Assembly: GCA_910583965.1 (NCBI GenBank)
Contig: CAJUAE010000094.1
Location: forward strand, 1 to 12,822
DNA: 12,822 nt
Direction: 5' to 3'
DNA from: an uncultured Lachnospiraceae bacterium
Lineage (GTDB): Bacteria > Bacillota > Clostridia > Lachnospirales > Lachnospiraceae
The position numbers and the translations under genes were made by a program. The notes beneath the pieces are model-generated. The model was not told where the DNA came from, searched no databases, and was given only the letters and a program-made list of their open reading frames with translations. Shown here piece after piece: positions 6,926 through 12,822 of the stretch (position 1 is its first letter; each line of letters begins with the position of its first letter).

Positions 6926-7492
6926 ATGGCAATGACACAGTTACAAAAGCTTGAATTAAATAAACGAGTGGATAAAATCTTTCATGCGCCATCGAATGTG
7001 CCAGCGGGGAATCATCAGCCAGAAATTGCATTTGTGACACCAATGTCAGGTAATTTGGAATTGGTACAAAGTTCGATAAAAGATGCTGTGGCATCTTTAA
7101 AAGCGCACGACAAAATGTTTCAGAATATGCGCAGCAATATGGTATATTGGGCTAGTGATAAAATTACCTCAAAAGTGACACCAATGTCATTTATTTTGAT
7201 GGGAAAAGCGTTTGAAAACAATGCAATTGTGGACGATATGGTGAATATTGTGGATAAGTTTTTGAATTTTGAGATGCTTTGTGGATATCTAAAGTTTTAC
7301 CATGCTAGGTGTCGCTGTATTCTTGTTTTTATGGATTGTACTTATGCACAATTTGAGGCAATGGATTTTTATATTGTGGATATTGAGGTGGCAAAACAAC
7401 AACTCAATCCATTTCTAAAATATCGGTTGCTTGTAATTACTAAAGATAAAATGGTGACTGGCAGCGAATTAATGATGCGGATAATAGGATGA
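6926..7492 (+). CDS. Conserved-looking 188-residue protein, unknown function
   Basis: Start supported by GGGGGAAG about 6 bases before the ATG. It is a soluble protein with no signal or membrane segment. The first 60 residues are polar and helical (Q-L-Q-K-L-E-L-N-K-R); the middle has M-V-Y-W-A-S-D-K-I-T-S-K-V-T-P; the second half is mixed alpha/beta, with Y-L-K-F-Y-H-A-R-C-R-C-I-L-V-F-M-D-C-T and a final strand R-L-L-V-I-T-K-D-K. The three Cys in the R-C-R-C/D-C stretch could be a metal or redox site, which is speculation. I recognise no family. It is paired with the 65-residue gene, and the second structured element follows its stop, so it may be the last gene of its unit. Confidence 0.8.
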   Translation: MAMTQLQKLELNKRVDKIFHAPSNVPAGNHQPEIAFVTPMSGNLELVQSSIKDAVASLKAHDKMFQNMRSNMVYWASDKITSKVTPMSFILMGKAFENNAIVDDMVNIVDKFLNFEMLCGYLKFYHARCRCILVFMDCTYAQFEAMDFYIVDIEVAKQQLNPFLKYRLLVITKDKMVTGSELMMRIIG

Positions 7493-7529
7493 TAGTGTGA
7501 AATTAAAATTTCACCATCCTGATTTGTAC

Positions 7530-7672
7530 GCCTGCTGAAGCAGGCAGATGGGAGTTAGCGTGAGAAGTACTTCTAACTGCCTGTGGCAGTTTCCACTCGC
7601 AGTCAAGGTTGTTTTGTGGAGAAGTACTAAGTTTTACGCTTAATTTGAGATTTGGCAAAGCGAAATCATGGG
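7530..7672 (+). ncRNA. Structured leader-like element, copy 2
   Basis: Related to copy 1 by the core (7605-7634), the upstream GGGAG...GCG-GAGAAG stretch, and the CATGGG near the end. AGTACTTC (7566-7573) pairs perfectly with GAAGTACT (7621-7628), the same stem position as in copy 1. Extra hairpins are GCCTGC-TGAA-GCAGGC (7530-7545), ACTGCC-TGT-GGCAGT (7576-7590), and TCCAC (7592-7596) with GTGGA (7616-7620). AGAAGTACTTCT (7563-7574) is itself a palindrome, so alternative folds compete. A small ATAACA-GGCGA-TGTTAT hairpin at 7689-7705 with a T-rich tail follows. The remaining 7706-7762 has only the ribosome binding site of the next gene. Confidence 0.5.
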
Positions 7673-7762
7673 CATAAAAAATGTAGATATAACAGGCGAT
7701 GTTATCTATTGTTTTGCAATAGGATTTTGATATGAGATGCTGCTATTAATACGGAGGTATGA

Positions 7763-8230
7763 ATGATAGGTGAATTTAGATGGAAAAGAACCAGATACAA
7801 TCTATTTATTAGTAAATGGGGAATTGCCATTATACTCGAAGCCGGATATAAGATTTTATCAGAGACAAAAAGACCAGTTCAAACAGAAATAATACAAATT
7901 GCAGATAATCTATATTTCTATCCATCGCTTCAGCCATGGCCAGAAAGCGAACAGTTGGTAGCGGAGGAAGTATTGTGTTTTTGCAAGGGATTAGAATTTG
8001 TGCGTTCAAATATATCCCGCGCAGTAGAAAATCATCCTTGCCTAATAACTTTGCGAAGTATTCATTTTTCCGCGTGTAATATGCAAAATGAAGCATTGAC
8101 AGCCTGCGCGATTCAATGGGCAAGTGAGGCTTTTGACTTCTCTATGCCAGAAATAAAAGCTGTGTTTGATAACACCCAGTTACCTTGTGGAAAATATATC
8201 TATGATTTTTCTGCACTTGTGCAGAATTGA
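7763..8230 (+). CDS. Hypothetical 155-residue protein
   Basis: The ATG at 7763 has GGAGG 5 bases upstream. The second half reads as a convincing soluble protein: P-W-P-E-S-E-Q-L-V-A-E-E-V-L-C-F-C-K-G, then N-M-Q-N-E-A-L-T-A-C-A-I-Q-W-A-S-E-A-F-D-F. I recognise no family. The first 40 codons are less convincing: over 7770-7889 the +1 frame reads D-G-K-E-P-D-T-I-Y-L-L-V-N-G-E-L-P-L-Y, which looks more protein-like than the annotated frame, before it stops. Either that is chance, or the 5' part has compensating frame changes. The TPR gene follows 69 bases later on the same strand. Confidence 0.6.
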   Translation: MIGEFRWKRTRYNLFISKWGIAIILEAGYKILSETKRPVQTEIIQIADNLYFYPSLQPWPESEQLVAEEVLCFCKGLEFVRSNISRAVENHPCLITLRSIHFSACNMQNEALTACAIQWASEAFDFSMPEIKAVFDNTQLPCGKYIYDFSALVQN

Positions 8231-8299
8231 CATTGTTAAGACATTGTTTCAAGTTCCAATTAGAATATAGTAGATAAAAGATGGAAAGGCTAATGAAAA

Positions 8300-9430
8300 A
8301 TGAAGAAGGATGGTTACTATTATTATTGCAAGGGAGAGGAAAGTAGAGAAAATAATCAAATAGAAACTGCAATCCAATATTATCTAAAATCCGTTCTACT
8401 TGAAAAACATTTTAAGACTTATGCGCGTCTATATGAATGCTATTTTATGCTGAATCAATTTGATTTAGCCAATTATTTTTTAACATTAGAATACCAAGGA
8501 AATCCCAATAATGATAAAGTTGCATTTCAATATGCCATGTATCTGATTCAGGAAAAAGAGACAGCGATGGCAAAGAAAATTTTAGCAGATATTATAAAGC
8601 GGAACCCAACTTACAAGCATGCAAAACTGGAATTTCAAAAATTGCAGATGCAACAGAAATATCAAAAACTTATTCAGTTTTTGGAAGAAATTAGAGTGGA
8701 TTACAAAGGTTATCTCGGCACAAAATCGCTTTGTTTATTACATTGTTATTTGCTTGGTTTTCAGGCAGATAAATTACTTTTTAAAAAACCAAAAGTTGTC
8801 GAGGAAAAAGAGCAGATTTTGGGTTTAGACCTTGCAATATGGAATTTTATGAAAGAATTCCAACGATGGATTGAATTAAAATACGCCTGTAAATTAACAC
8901 AGTCATGGAGTAATATTCTACGATTTCATACAGATAATGAGGAGGAAGCATTTGATTTATTTTATCAAGAACTGCATATTTTTTATCAGAGTGGGATACT
9001 TATAGAACCTCAAGAACAAGATACCAATGAAAAAAATAAAAAGCAGTATTGTGCTGAAGATGTGCAGATTTACGGGCAGGATATCACACTCGTTCTCTTT
9101 AAAAAAACACAATATAATCATGAATTTTATCAACGATTATGGAAAGTATTGACCATGATAAAAAGGCGTCCTCTTTTCTTGCTGGAAGAAAAATCATTGA
9201 CACTGACTAATATTTTTCTGCGCGGTTTTATTGAGGCATATAATCGAAGTCATGAGGAAGAAGCAGCATATACATTTTTTCCGGGATTTGAAAAGTGGGT
9301 CAATCAGAGAGAAAAATTAAAGGGATACCATCCTTGGCATAAAATTTTTCTGTTTATAACGGCGAACCAGAGCGAAGCATTTGATTTGTTTTTTACCTAT
9401 CTGGAGGAATATTTGGAAATCAATTCTTAA
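8300..9430 (+). CDS. TPR-like repeat protein, unknown function
   Basis: A 376-residue soluble protein without signal or membrane segments. The N-terminal third has helical pairs in the style of tetratricopeptide repeats, at about residues 5-35 (G-E-E-S-R-E-N-N-Q-I-E-T-A-I-Q-Y-Y), 39-70 and 73-106 (A-M-A-K-K-I-L-A-D-I-I-K-R-N-P), a layout used for protein-protein contact. The rest is alpha-helical, rich in Lys, Glu and aromatics, with F-D-L-F-Y-Q-E-L and F-D-L-F-F-T-Y-L as two similar strings. I do not recognise the C-terminal part. The ATG at 8300 has AAAGG about 10 bases upstream, a modest site. A weak promoter candidate is TTGTTT (8244-8249), 16 bases, TATAGT (8266-8271). No clear terminator follows. 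Confidence 0.75.
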   Translation: MKKDGYYYYCKGEESRENNQIETAIQYYLKSVLLEKHFKTYARLYECYFMLNQFDLANYFLTLEYQGNPNNDKVAFQYAMYLIQEKETAMAKKILADIIKRNPTYKHAKLEFQKLQMQQKYQKLIQFLEEIRVDYKGYLGTKSLCLLHCYLLGFQADKLLFKKPKVVEEKEQILGLDLAIWNFMKEFQRWIELKYACKLTQSWSNILRFHTDNEEEAFDLFYQELHIFYQSGILIEPQEQDTNEKNKKQYCAEDVQIYGQDITLVLFKKTQYNHEFYQRLWKVLTMIKRRPLFLLEEKSLTLTNIFLRGFIEAYNRSHEEEAAYTFFPGFEKWVNQREKLKGYHPWHKIFLFITANQSEAFDLFFTYLEEYLEINS

Positions 9431-9505
9431 TCTATTTTTGATATACTATGCAATATAGAATCTGCATAAATTTATCATGTTTTATGTACCTTAGAGTTTC
9501 AGTGA

Positions 9506-9651
9506 TATTCTACAATCGTAGATAACGATAAGACTATATCAAAATAGGAATCGGGAAATGACTTTCGGAAGTCTTCTTGTTACTGCCATTGTGCAAGGAA
9601 CTAGATATTACTATGAATGAATTGTCGTCTGGTGAAAGGATGTCGAAACAA
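9506..9651 (+). pseudogene. Remnant of an XRE-family HTH regulator
   Basis: Two adjacent frames together give the middle of a common clostridial XRE regulator. Frame one (9524-9562) reads N-D-K-T-I-S-K-stop-E-S-G-N-D, where the stop TAG (9545-9547) stands in place of the usual Trp codon of I-S-K-W-E. Frame two (9562-9645) continues L-S-E-V-F-L-L-L-P-L-C-K-E-L, then D-I-T-M-N-E-L-S-S-G-E-R-M-S. A one-base loss near 9561 joins them. The comparison is to the widespread pattern S-K-W-E-x-G-x-x-L-P-E-V-x-L-x-L-x-L-C, N-E-L-L-S-G-E. The N-terminal helices are not recognisable, and the region after residue S-G-E-R runs into the repeat element. The frame stays open to 9858, but only through repeat DNA. 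Confidence 0.72.
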
Positions 9652-9653
9652 AA

Positions 9654-9745
9654 GGCACACGGGCACCCGTCATCAAACCGATTTATCGGTTCGCTGACGG
9701 GTGCCCGGCGCGCGAGTAGGGGAAAGATAAACTTTCCCCTACTCG
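9654..9745 (-). repeat. Two-hairpin intergenic element, copy 2 (inverted)
   Basis: Read on the minus strand: hairpin A with a perfect 14-bp stem (CGAGTAGGGGAAAG at 9713-9726 with 9732-9745, loop of 5), CG-rich linker, hairpin B with a 12-bp stem (GGGCACCCGTCA at 9661-9672 with 9695-9706) enclosing AACCGAT (9676-9682) paired with ATCGGTT (9685-9691), then CCCGTGTGCC. Copy 1 at 412-488 has the same order and shares the hairpin A sequence. It lies about 40 bases beyond the stop of the minus-strand chemoreceptor gene and next to the decayed XRE gene. Confidence 0.82.
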
Positions 9746-9784
9746 ATTGTATACAGCGCGCAAATAGAGAAAGAAGGCACTTCC

Positions 9785-11251
9785 TTACTCACTTAAAGTT
9801 TCGCTCTGTAGTGACAAATCTTCAAAGACACGAATATTGTTTTGAGATAAGGTTTTAATAATTTGAATTATTGTCTGAAAATCAGAGATTAAATCTTTAG
9901 AACAAGCATCTGCTTTGTTATAAATTTGTTCTAAATCACCATTATGTCCAGATTGGATTGTATTAATCATTTCGGTTCCATAGGAGTGTAATTTTTTATG
10001 TTTTCCGTCCAATGCATTCCAGATTTTTATAAGTTGTGGATTAACTGGCTTGAAAGCATAATAAAAATGACCAAGGCCACATTTCCGACAGTCCGTCTGT
10101 AAAATCTTTAGAGATTTAGTCTGTGCCATCTCCTTCAATATATTTAACCATCTGTGGTGTGCCTCAATTGCACTGTTGAGACAGTTCAATAGAACTTGAT
10201 TATCCAACATGTAAAATGTATCTTGAACCATAGTGCCAATAATTTTTGTTGATTCTTCCAAGTGTTCTTCTATTTCTTTTGATGGCTGTACCAATTTGGC
10301 AATTGAATTGCTAGAAAAAGCGAGGGACGCTATATTGTCTTGTAAGTTCTCACATTGGGTATTTGCATGTTGCGCTTGATGGTCCATCTCATGAATGGAA
10401 CTGCTAATTTCCTCACTGACAGCAGCTAGAGAAGCGACAGAATCTGCAATGTGATCCATTCCTTTGCGATTGTTTCCAGTAATCTTCCAGACATTTTGAA
10501 TATTGTTGTTAATATGTTCCAGTTCGTCGACGGTGCTGTCTACACTCTCAGAACTTTTGCGGGAGGCTTCTTGGATATTGGAAACAAGAGCTCCCATACG
10601 CCCGGTAAGCGCTTTGGCTTCTTCTGCGAGGTCACGAATTTCCTGTGCGACAACAGTAAATCCTCTGCCAGCATCTCCTGCCCTTGCAGCTTCTATTGAA
10701 GCATTTAGTGCCAAAAGATTAGTCTGAGCAGAAATAGAACTAATTGCAGAGATTGCTTTTGTCATATCATCAACAGTTTGAATTAAGCCTCCAATATCTG
10801 TTTTCATTGCCTGCGCAGTGGAGATTGCAGTAGTGGACAGATTAGAGATGGAAGTCAACTCGTTTTCACAGTCGCGGATATCTTCCATAATATTGTTGGA
10901 TTCACTTGATACTTCGATAATAGTTGCAGTTAAGCTCTCATGTGCCTTTGATACTTCTGAGGTAATTTTTGCAGTGGAATTTGCTGCTTTATTAATGTTT
11001 TCCACTGCATTTGCAATTGATGTGTTGATTTGTTCTATGTTGGTGGCGTTAGTTTCCAGGGTCAAATCCATCGCACTCATATGGATAACAGCATCCATAA
11101 TTTTCATTACAGCTCGCTCAAATTCCTTACGTCCATTGATTAAACGCTGGTGGATTTGATTGAGTGCTCCATTTCGGGGATCATAGTTCATCTCCACAAG
11201 GCGAGAAATGGATTCAATCGCTGTGTTTGACGCTTTCTTTCTAATTTTCAT
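9785..11251 (-). CDS. Soluble chemoreceptor with C-terminal CZB domain
   Basis: A 488-residue methyl-accepting chemotaxis protein without membrane segments, so cytosolic. An N-terminal helical region (1-90) leads into the signalling coiled coil. The conserved hairpin tip lies around 160-215: I-S-A-Q-T-N-L-L-A-L-N-A-S-I-E-A-A-R-A-G, then G-R-G-F-T-V-V-A-Q-E-I-R-D-L-A-E-E, the CheA/CheW contact. Residues about 350-430 form a CZB domain: H365-H366 before R-W, C391 in C-G-L-G-H-F-Y-Y, then H418 and H422 in K-H-K-K-L-H, the family's three-His-one-Cys zinc site. CZB receptors have been linked to zinc and hypochlorous acid sensing. AAAGGA precedes the ATG by 9 bases. It lies downstream of the PerR-like gene with its own promoter. 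Confidence 0.94.
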   Translation of the reverse strand: MKIRKKASNTAIESISRLVEMNYDPRNGALNQIHQRLINGRKEFERAVMKIMDAVIHMSAMDLTLETNATNIEQINTSIANAVENINKAANSTAKITSEVSKAHESLTATIIEVSSESNNIMEDIRDCENELTSISNLSTTAISTAQAMKTDIGGLIQTVDDMTKAISAISSISAQTNLLALNASIEAARAGDAGRGFTVVAQEIRDLAEEAKALTGRMGALVSNIQEASRKSSESVDSTVDELEHINNNIQNVWKITGNNRKGMDHIADSVASLAAVSEEISSSIHEMDHQAQHANTQCENLQDNIASLAFSSNSIAKLVQPSKEIEEHLEESTKIIGTMVQDTFYMLDNQVLLNCLNSAIEAHHRWLNILKEMAQTKSLKILQTDCRKCGLGHFYYAFKPVNPQLIKIWNALDGKHKKLHSYGTEMINTIQSGHNGDLEQIYNKADACSKDLISDFQTIIQIIKTLSQNNIRVFEDLSLQSETLSE

Positions 11252-11402
11252 AGTGACATATCCTTTCGGTAATCAATATTTGTAGTACAATAATTTTATA
11301 AAAATATTGCACAAATATAATTTTGAAAAAATTGATAAATAATAAATAAAAACATAAGTTTTGGTAAAAATTATTAAAATATAGGCTATAAATTTATTTG
11401 CT

Positions 11403-11430
11403 ATTATAACCTTTATAAAATATTTGTCAA
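11403..11430 (-). promoter_or_regulatory. Promoter of the chemoreceptor with Per-box-like site
   Basis: On the minus strand TTGACA (11430-11425), 16-base spacer, TATAAT (11408-11403), both perfect. TTATAACCTTTATAA (11404-11418) overlaps the -10 and spacer; it matches 12 of 14 defined positions of the B. subtilis PerR box TTATAATNATTATAA. The leader to the ATG is about 145 bases of very AT-rich DNA without another clear element. The -35 lies 14 bases from the end of the repressor gene. Confidence 0.6.
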
Positions 11431-11443
11431 TCTGAATTATATC

Positions 11444-11821
11444 TTAGCTTTGCATTTCCATTTGCTTTTTTGAGCATTCTTCACAAATATAGTTAATTTT
11501 TAAATCATAAGAAAGCATTGGAACACCCAATTGTTTTTGCAGTTGTTCTGTTAGGTCATCTAACAAGATATCGGATAACTTCCCACAATATCGACAGATA
11601 AGGTGGTCATGCCGTGTTATATTGTCATAGCGATCCGGCAATCCCTCTAATGAAATTTTTCGGATAAGACCCTGTTTATACAAAGTAGATAAATTGTTGT
11701 ACACAGTGGCAAGCACAACACTTGGGTTGCTTTCTTTTAAACGAAAAAAAATCTGTTCGGCAGATAAATGTTCGTTGGAGGCATTTATGATTTCTAAAAT
11801 TTGTTTGGCGTTTTTAGTCAT
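11444..11821 (-). CDS. Fur-superfamily repressor, PerR-like, short form
   Basis: A 125-residue metal-dependent repressor. The winged-helix part is clear (H-L-S-A-E-Q-I-F, then S-V-V-L-A-T-V-Y-N-N-L), followed by R-Y-D, R-H-D-H-L-I-C, and two C-x-x-C pairs (C76-C79, C113-C116), the structural zinc site. Aligned by eye to B. subtilis PerR, the regulatory ligands H37, D85, H91, H93 and D104 have counterparts H18, D66, H71, H73 and D88 or D89. An Asp at the last position favours PerR over Fur, though the alignment there needs a small gap. About 19 residues are missing at the N-terminus compared with PerR, so the first DNA-contacting helix is absent. AAGGAG lies 5 bases before the ATG. Zur or Fur function is not excluded. 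Confidence 0.88.
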   Translation of the reverse strand: MTKNAKQILEIINASNEHLSAEQIFFRLKESNPSVVLATVYNNLSTLYKQGLIRKISLEGLPDRYDNITRHDHLICRYCGKLSDILLDDLTEQLQKQLGVPMLSYDLKINYICEECSKKQMEMQS

Positions 11822-11838
11822 ATAACTCCTTTTTAAAT

Positions 11839-11857
11839 AATTAGAATTATTCTAATT
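11839..11857. promoter_or_regulatory. Operator palindrome of the PerR-like gene
   Basis: Perfect 9-1-9 palindrome, AATTAGAATTATTCTAATT. The central 15 bases match the B. subtilis PerR box at 12 of 14 defined positions; the symmetrical G and C replace T and A. It sits over the expected start site just downstream of the -10, where a bound repressor would block transcription. The half-site ATTATTCTA recurs in the promoter spacer. Confidence 0.75.
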
Positions 11858-11860
11858 TTT

Positions 11861-11888
11861 ATTATAGTATTGTAGAATAATTTGTCAA
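11861..11888 (-). promoter_or_regulatory. Promoter of the PerR-like gene
   Basis: On the minus strand TTGACA (11888-11883), 16-base spacer, TATAAT (11866-11861). Both boxes are perfect, so the gene should be strongly expressed unless repressed. The start site is expected within the palindrome at 11839-11857. Confidence 0.8.
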
Positions 11889-12428
11889 GAGAAAAGCCAA
11901 TTTTTGCTAAAAACCGATTTTAAAACGTTATTGTAAAACATTAATGTTTTAGTTTAATGGCATTAATTTTTGTAATTTAATATTGGTATGGTCTAAGAAT
12001 TTTTATATAAAGGAATATATTACAAAAATAATGTAGGATAAGTAGAAATTTATTTTATTTGTGAAAATATAGTCTTGCCAAGTTCTTTTGCGTCTGATGT
12101 CATCAAAATATTTTTATTAGATATGTGTATGTAGAATGCATGTATATTAAGTTTGTATAATATAATGAAAAATTTATTTCAAAAATAGGAAGGTCCAGAA
12201 AAACAAGAAAACTATAAAGAATATGTAAAATGAAAAATTTCTTTTAAAAACAGGTCCAGAAGATAGTAATAGGCCACAAAATATATTAAAAGGAAAGTTC
12301 CTGTTTAATGCGATAGCGACTATTGTGCATTATATAAGAATGTTTTATAATTTAATAACTCAAACTTCCCACATTAAAAATGGGATTTATACTTTGAAAA
12401 ATCAATACTTTAACCCACAAATTAGTAA
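11889..12428. other. AT-rich intergenic region
   Basis: About 540 bases without a gene I can support. Contents: a degenerate direct repeat (12164-12261), an open stretch on the plus strand from 12253 to 12486 without a good start, and a weak hairpin TCCCA/TGGGA around 12366-12384 that could lie near the transposon end. A TATAAT at 12156-12161 has no matching -35. Nothing recognisable is seen between 11889 and 12160. Confidence 0.5.
12164..12261 (+). repeat. Imperfect tandem-like direct repeat
   Basis: Two related stretches, 12164-12200 (37 bases) and 12229-12261 (33 bases). Both begin AATGAAAAATTT and end AGGTCCAGAA; the second lacks four bases. Read from their ATGs (12165 and 12230), both begin M-K-N-[L/F]-F, but both frames stop early. 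This could be a duplicated gene start in a decaying gene. Confidence 0.55.
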
Positions 12429-12822
12429 TCAGGTAGCTATGGAACCACTCTCCAATGCTTTTTGTATGTACTTTGGCAGTCTTTGAATAAGGCTGGACAT
12501 AAATTCTTCCAGATGCTGCTCAGTGATATAAAAGTATTCCATAACAGATTCTATAAGTGCGTCTATAATAATTCTCATGGATTGGCTGAAACTGATATCA
12601 TCCAGTTCGTCCATAAGGCGGAAATACAGTTCGCATATCGTTTTGTCATCGATATTGCACCGTTGTGTAACAGACAACATCATATATCGTGCAAAAACAA
12701 TGGATACATGGGCTGTCAATGCATCATAGGAGAGACTCCTACACTCCTTTATCAGATGCAGATAATAGCAAGCCAGTCCTTTTTCCTGCTTATATTTCGA
12801 ACACAGACAATCTTTGCTGGAA
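12429..12822 (-). CDS. Transposase C-terminus (DDE, IS4-like), partial
   Basis: The frame is open to the right window edge; the N-terminal part with the catalytic residues lies outside. The readable end contains K-E-C-R-S-L-S-Y-D-A-L-T-A-H-V-S-I-V-F-A-R-Y-M-M-L, then D-D-K-T-I-C-E-L-Y and M-D-E-L-D-D-I-S-F. I recognise this as the C-terminal pattern of a DDE transposase group (IS4-like) common in Clostridia; the exact IS is not identifiable. Position 12719 is an internal Leu (TTG), not a start. The stop is TGA at 12429-12431. The IS end should lie somewhat further left, but I could not define its inverted repeat. Confidence 0.75.
   Translation of the reverse strand, partial: SSKDCLCSKYKQEKGLACYYLHLIKECRSLSYDALTAHVSIVFARYMMLSVTQRCNIDDKTICELYFRLMDELDDISFSQSMRIIIDALIESVMEYFYITEQHLEEFMSSLIQRLPKYIQKALESGSIAT

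Noticed and set aside
6561..7672. Known riboswitch, such as c-di-GMP (GEMM) or a magnesium leader
   Set aside because: I could not find the conserved core of any riboswitch I know; similarity is only between the two copies.
7830..8123. Minus-strand open frame of 97 codons
   Set aside because: Antisense to the 155-residue gene and no ribosome binding site; its sequence shows no recognisable domain.
9577..9858. Open plus-strand frame of about 93 codons
   Set aside because: Only the first part is XRE-like; the rest runs through the hairpin element and then opposite the chemoreceptor's end. It is a remnant, not a gene.
10451..11159. Several plus-strand open frames inside the chemoreceptor gene
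   Set aside because: They are antisense to a strongly conserved coding sequence and have no ribosome binding sites or family features.
1..12822. CRISPR array, tRNA or rRNA genes
   Set aside because: No regularly spaced repeats, and no cloverleaf or rRNA sequence was noticed on either strand.

Overview
The window looks like chromosomal DNA of a motile, AT-rich anaerobic Firmicute, most likely a Lachnospiraceae member. The pointers are a CheC/FliY-type phosphatase coupled to a CheY, a short Fur/PerR-type repressor, an eukaryote-like UDP-sugar pyrophosphorylase, Gram-positive ribosome binding sites, and several small conserved-looking genes of unknown role. The family assignment is inference from protein character; no database was searched.

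Layout. 1-326: 3' end of a GNAT acetyltransferase. 412-571: a two-hairpin repeat element, then a strong terminator. 593-1550 (minus): a cheC/fliY-like gene and cheY, almost touching. 1703-3672: promoter, UDP-sugar pyrophosphorylase, YihX-like HAD phosphatase overlapping it by ATGA, and a terminator. 3742-5010 (minus): a lipoprotein of unknown role with its promoter. 5248-6520: promoter, dtd, and an MgtC-family membrane protein. 6561-7672: two related structured intergenic elements, one before each of two groups of unknown genes (65 + 188 residues; 155 + 376 residues, the last TPR-like). 9506-9651: remains of an XRE regulator. 9654-9745: a second, inverted copy of the two-hairpin element. 9785-11888 (minus): a soluble chemoreceptor with a C-terminal CZB zinc-binding domain, and a PerR-like repressor gene. 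11889-12428: AT-rich DNA with a degenerate direct repeat. 12429-12822 (minus): end of a transposase running off the window.

How the parts may work together. The soluble receptor would signal through CheA/CheW to CheY-type proteins, and the CheC-like phosphatase would remove phosphate from CheY. The repressor gene has a near-ideal sigma-70 promoter with a perfect 9-1-9 palindrome at the start site, which suggests autoregulation. A related Per-box-like sequence overlaps the -10 element of the receptor's promoter, so the repressor may also control the receptor. In the sugar operon, the pyrophosphorylase and the phosphatase could compete for the same sugar-1-phosphate.

The strongest undescribed signals are the two structured elements at 6561-6688 and 7530-7672, whose differences keep base pairing, and the inverted two-hairpin elements at 412-488 and 9654-9745. 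I saw no complete defence system, CRISPR array, tRNA or rRNA.
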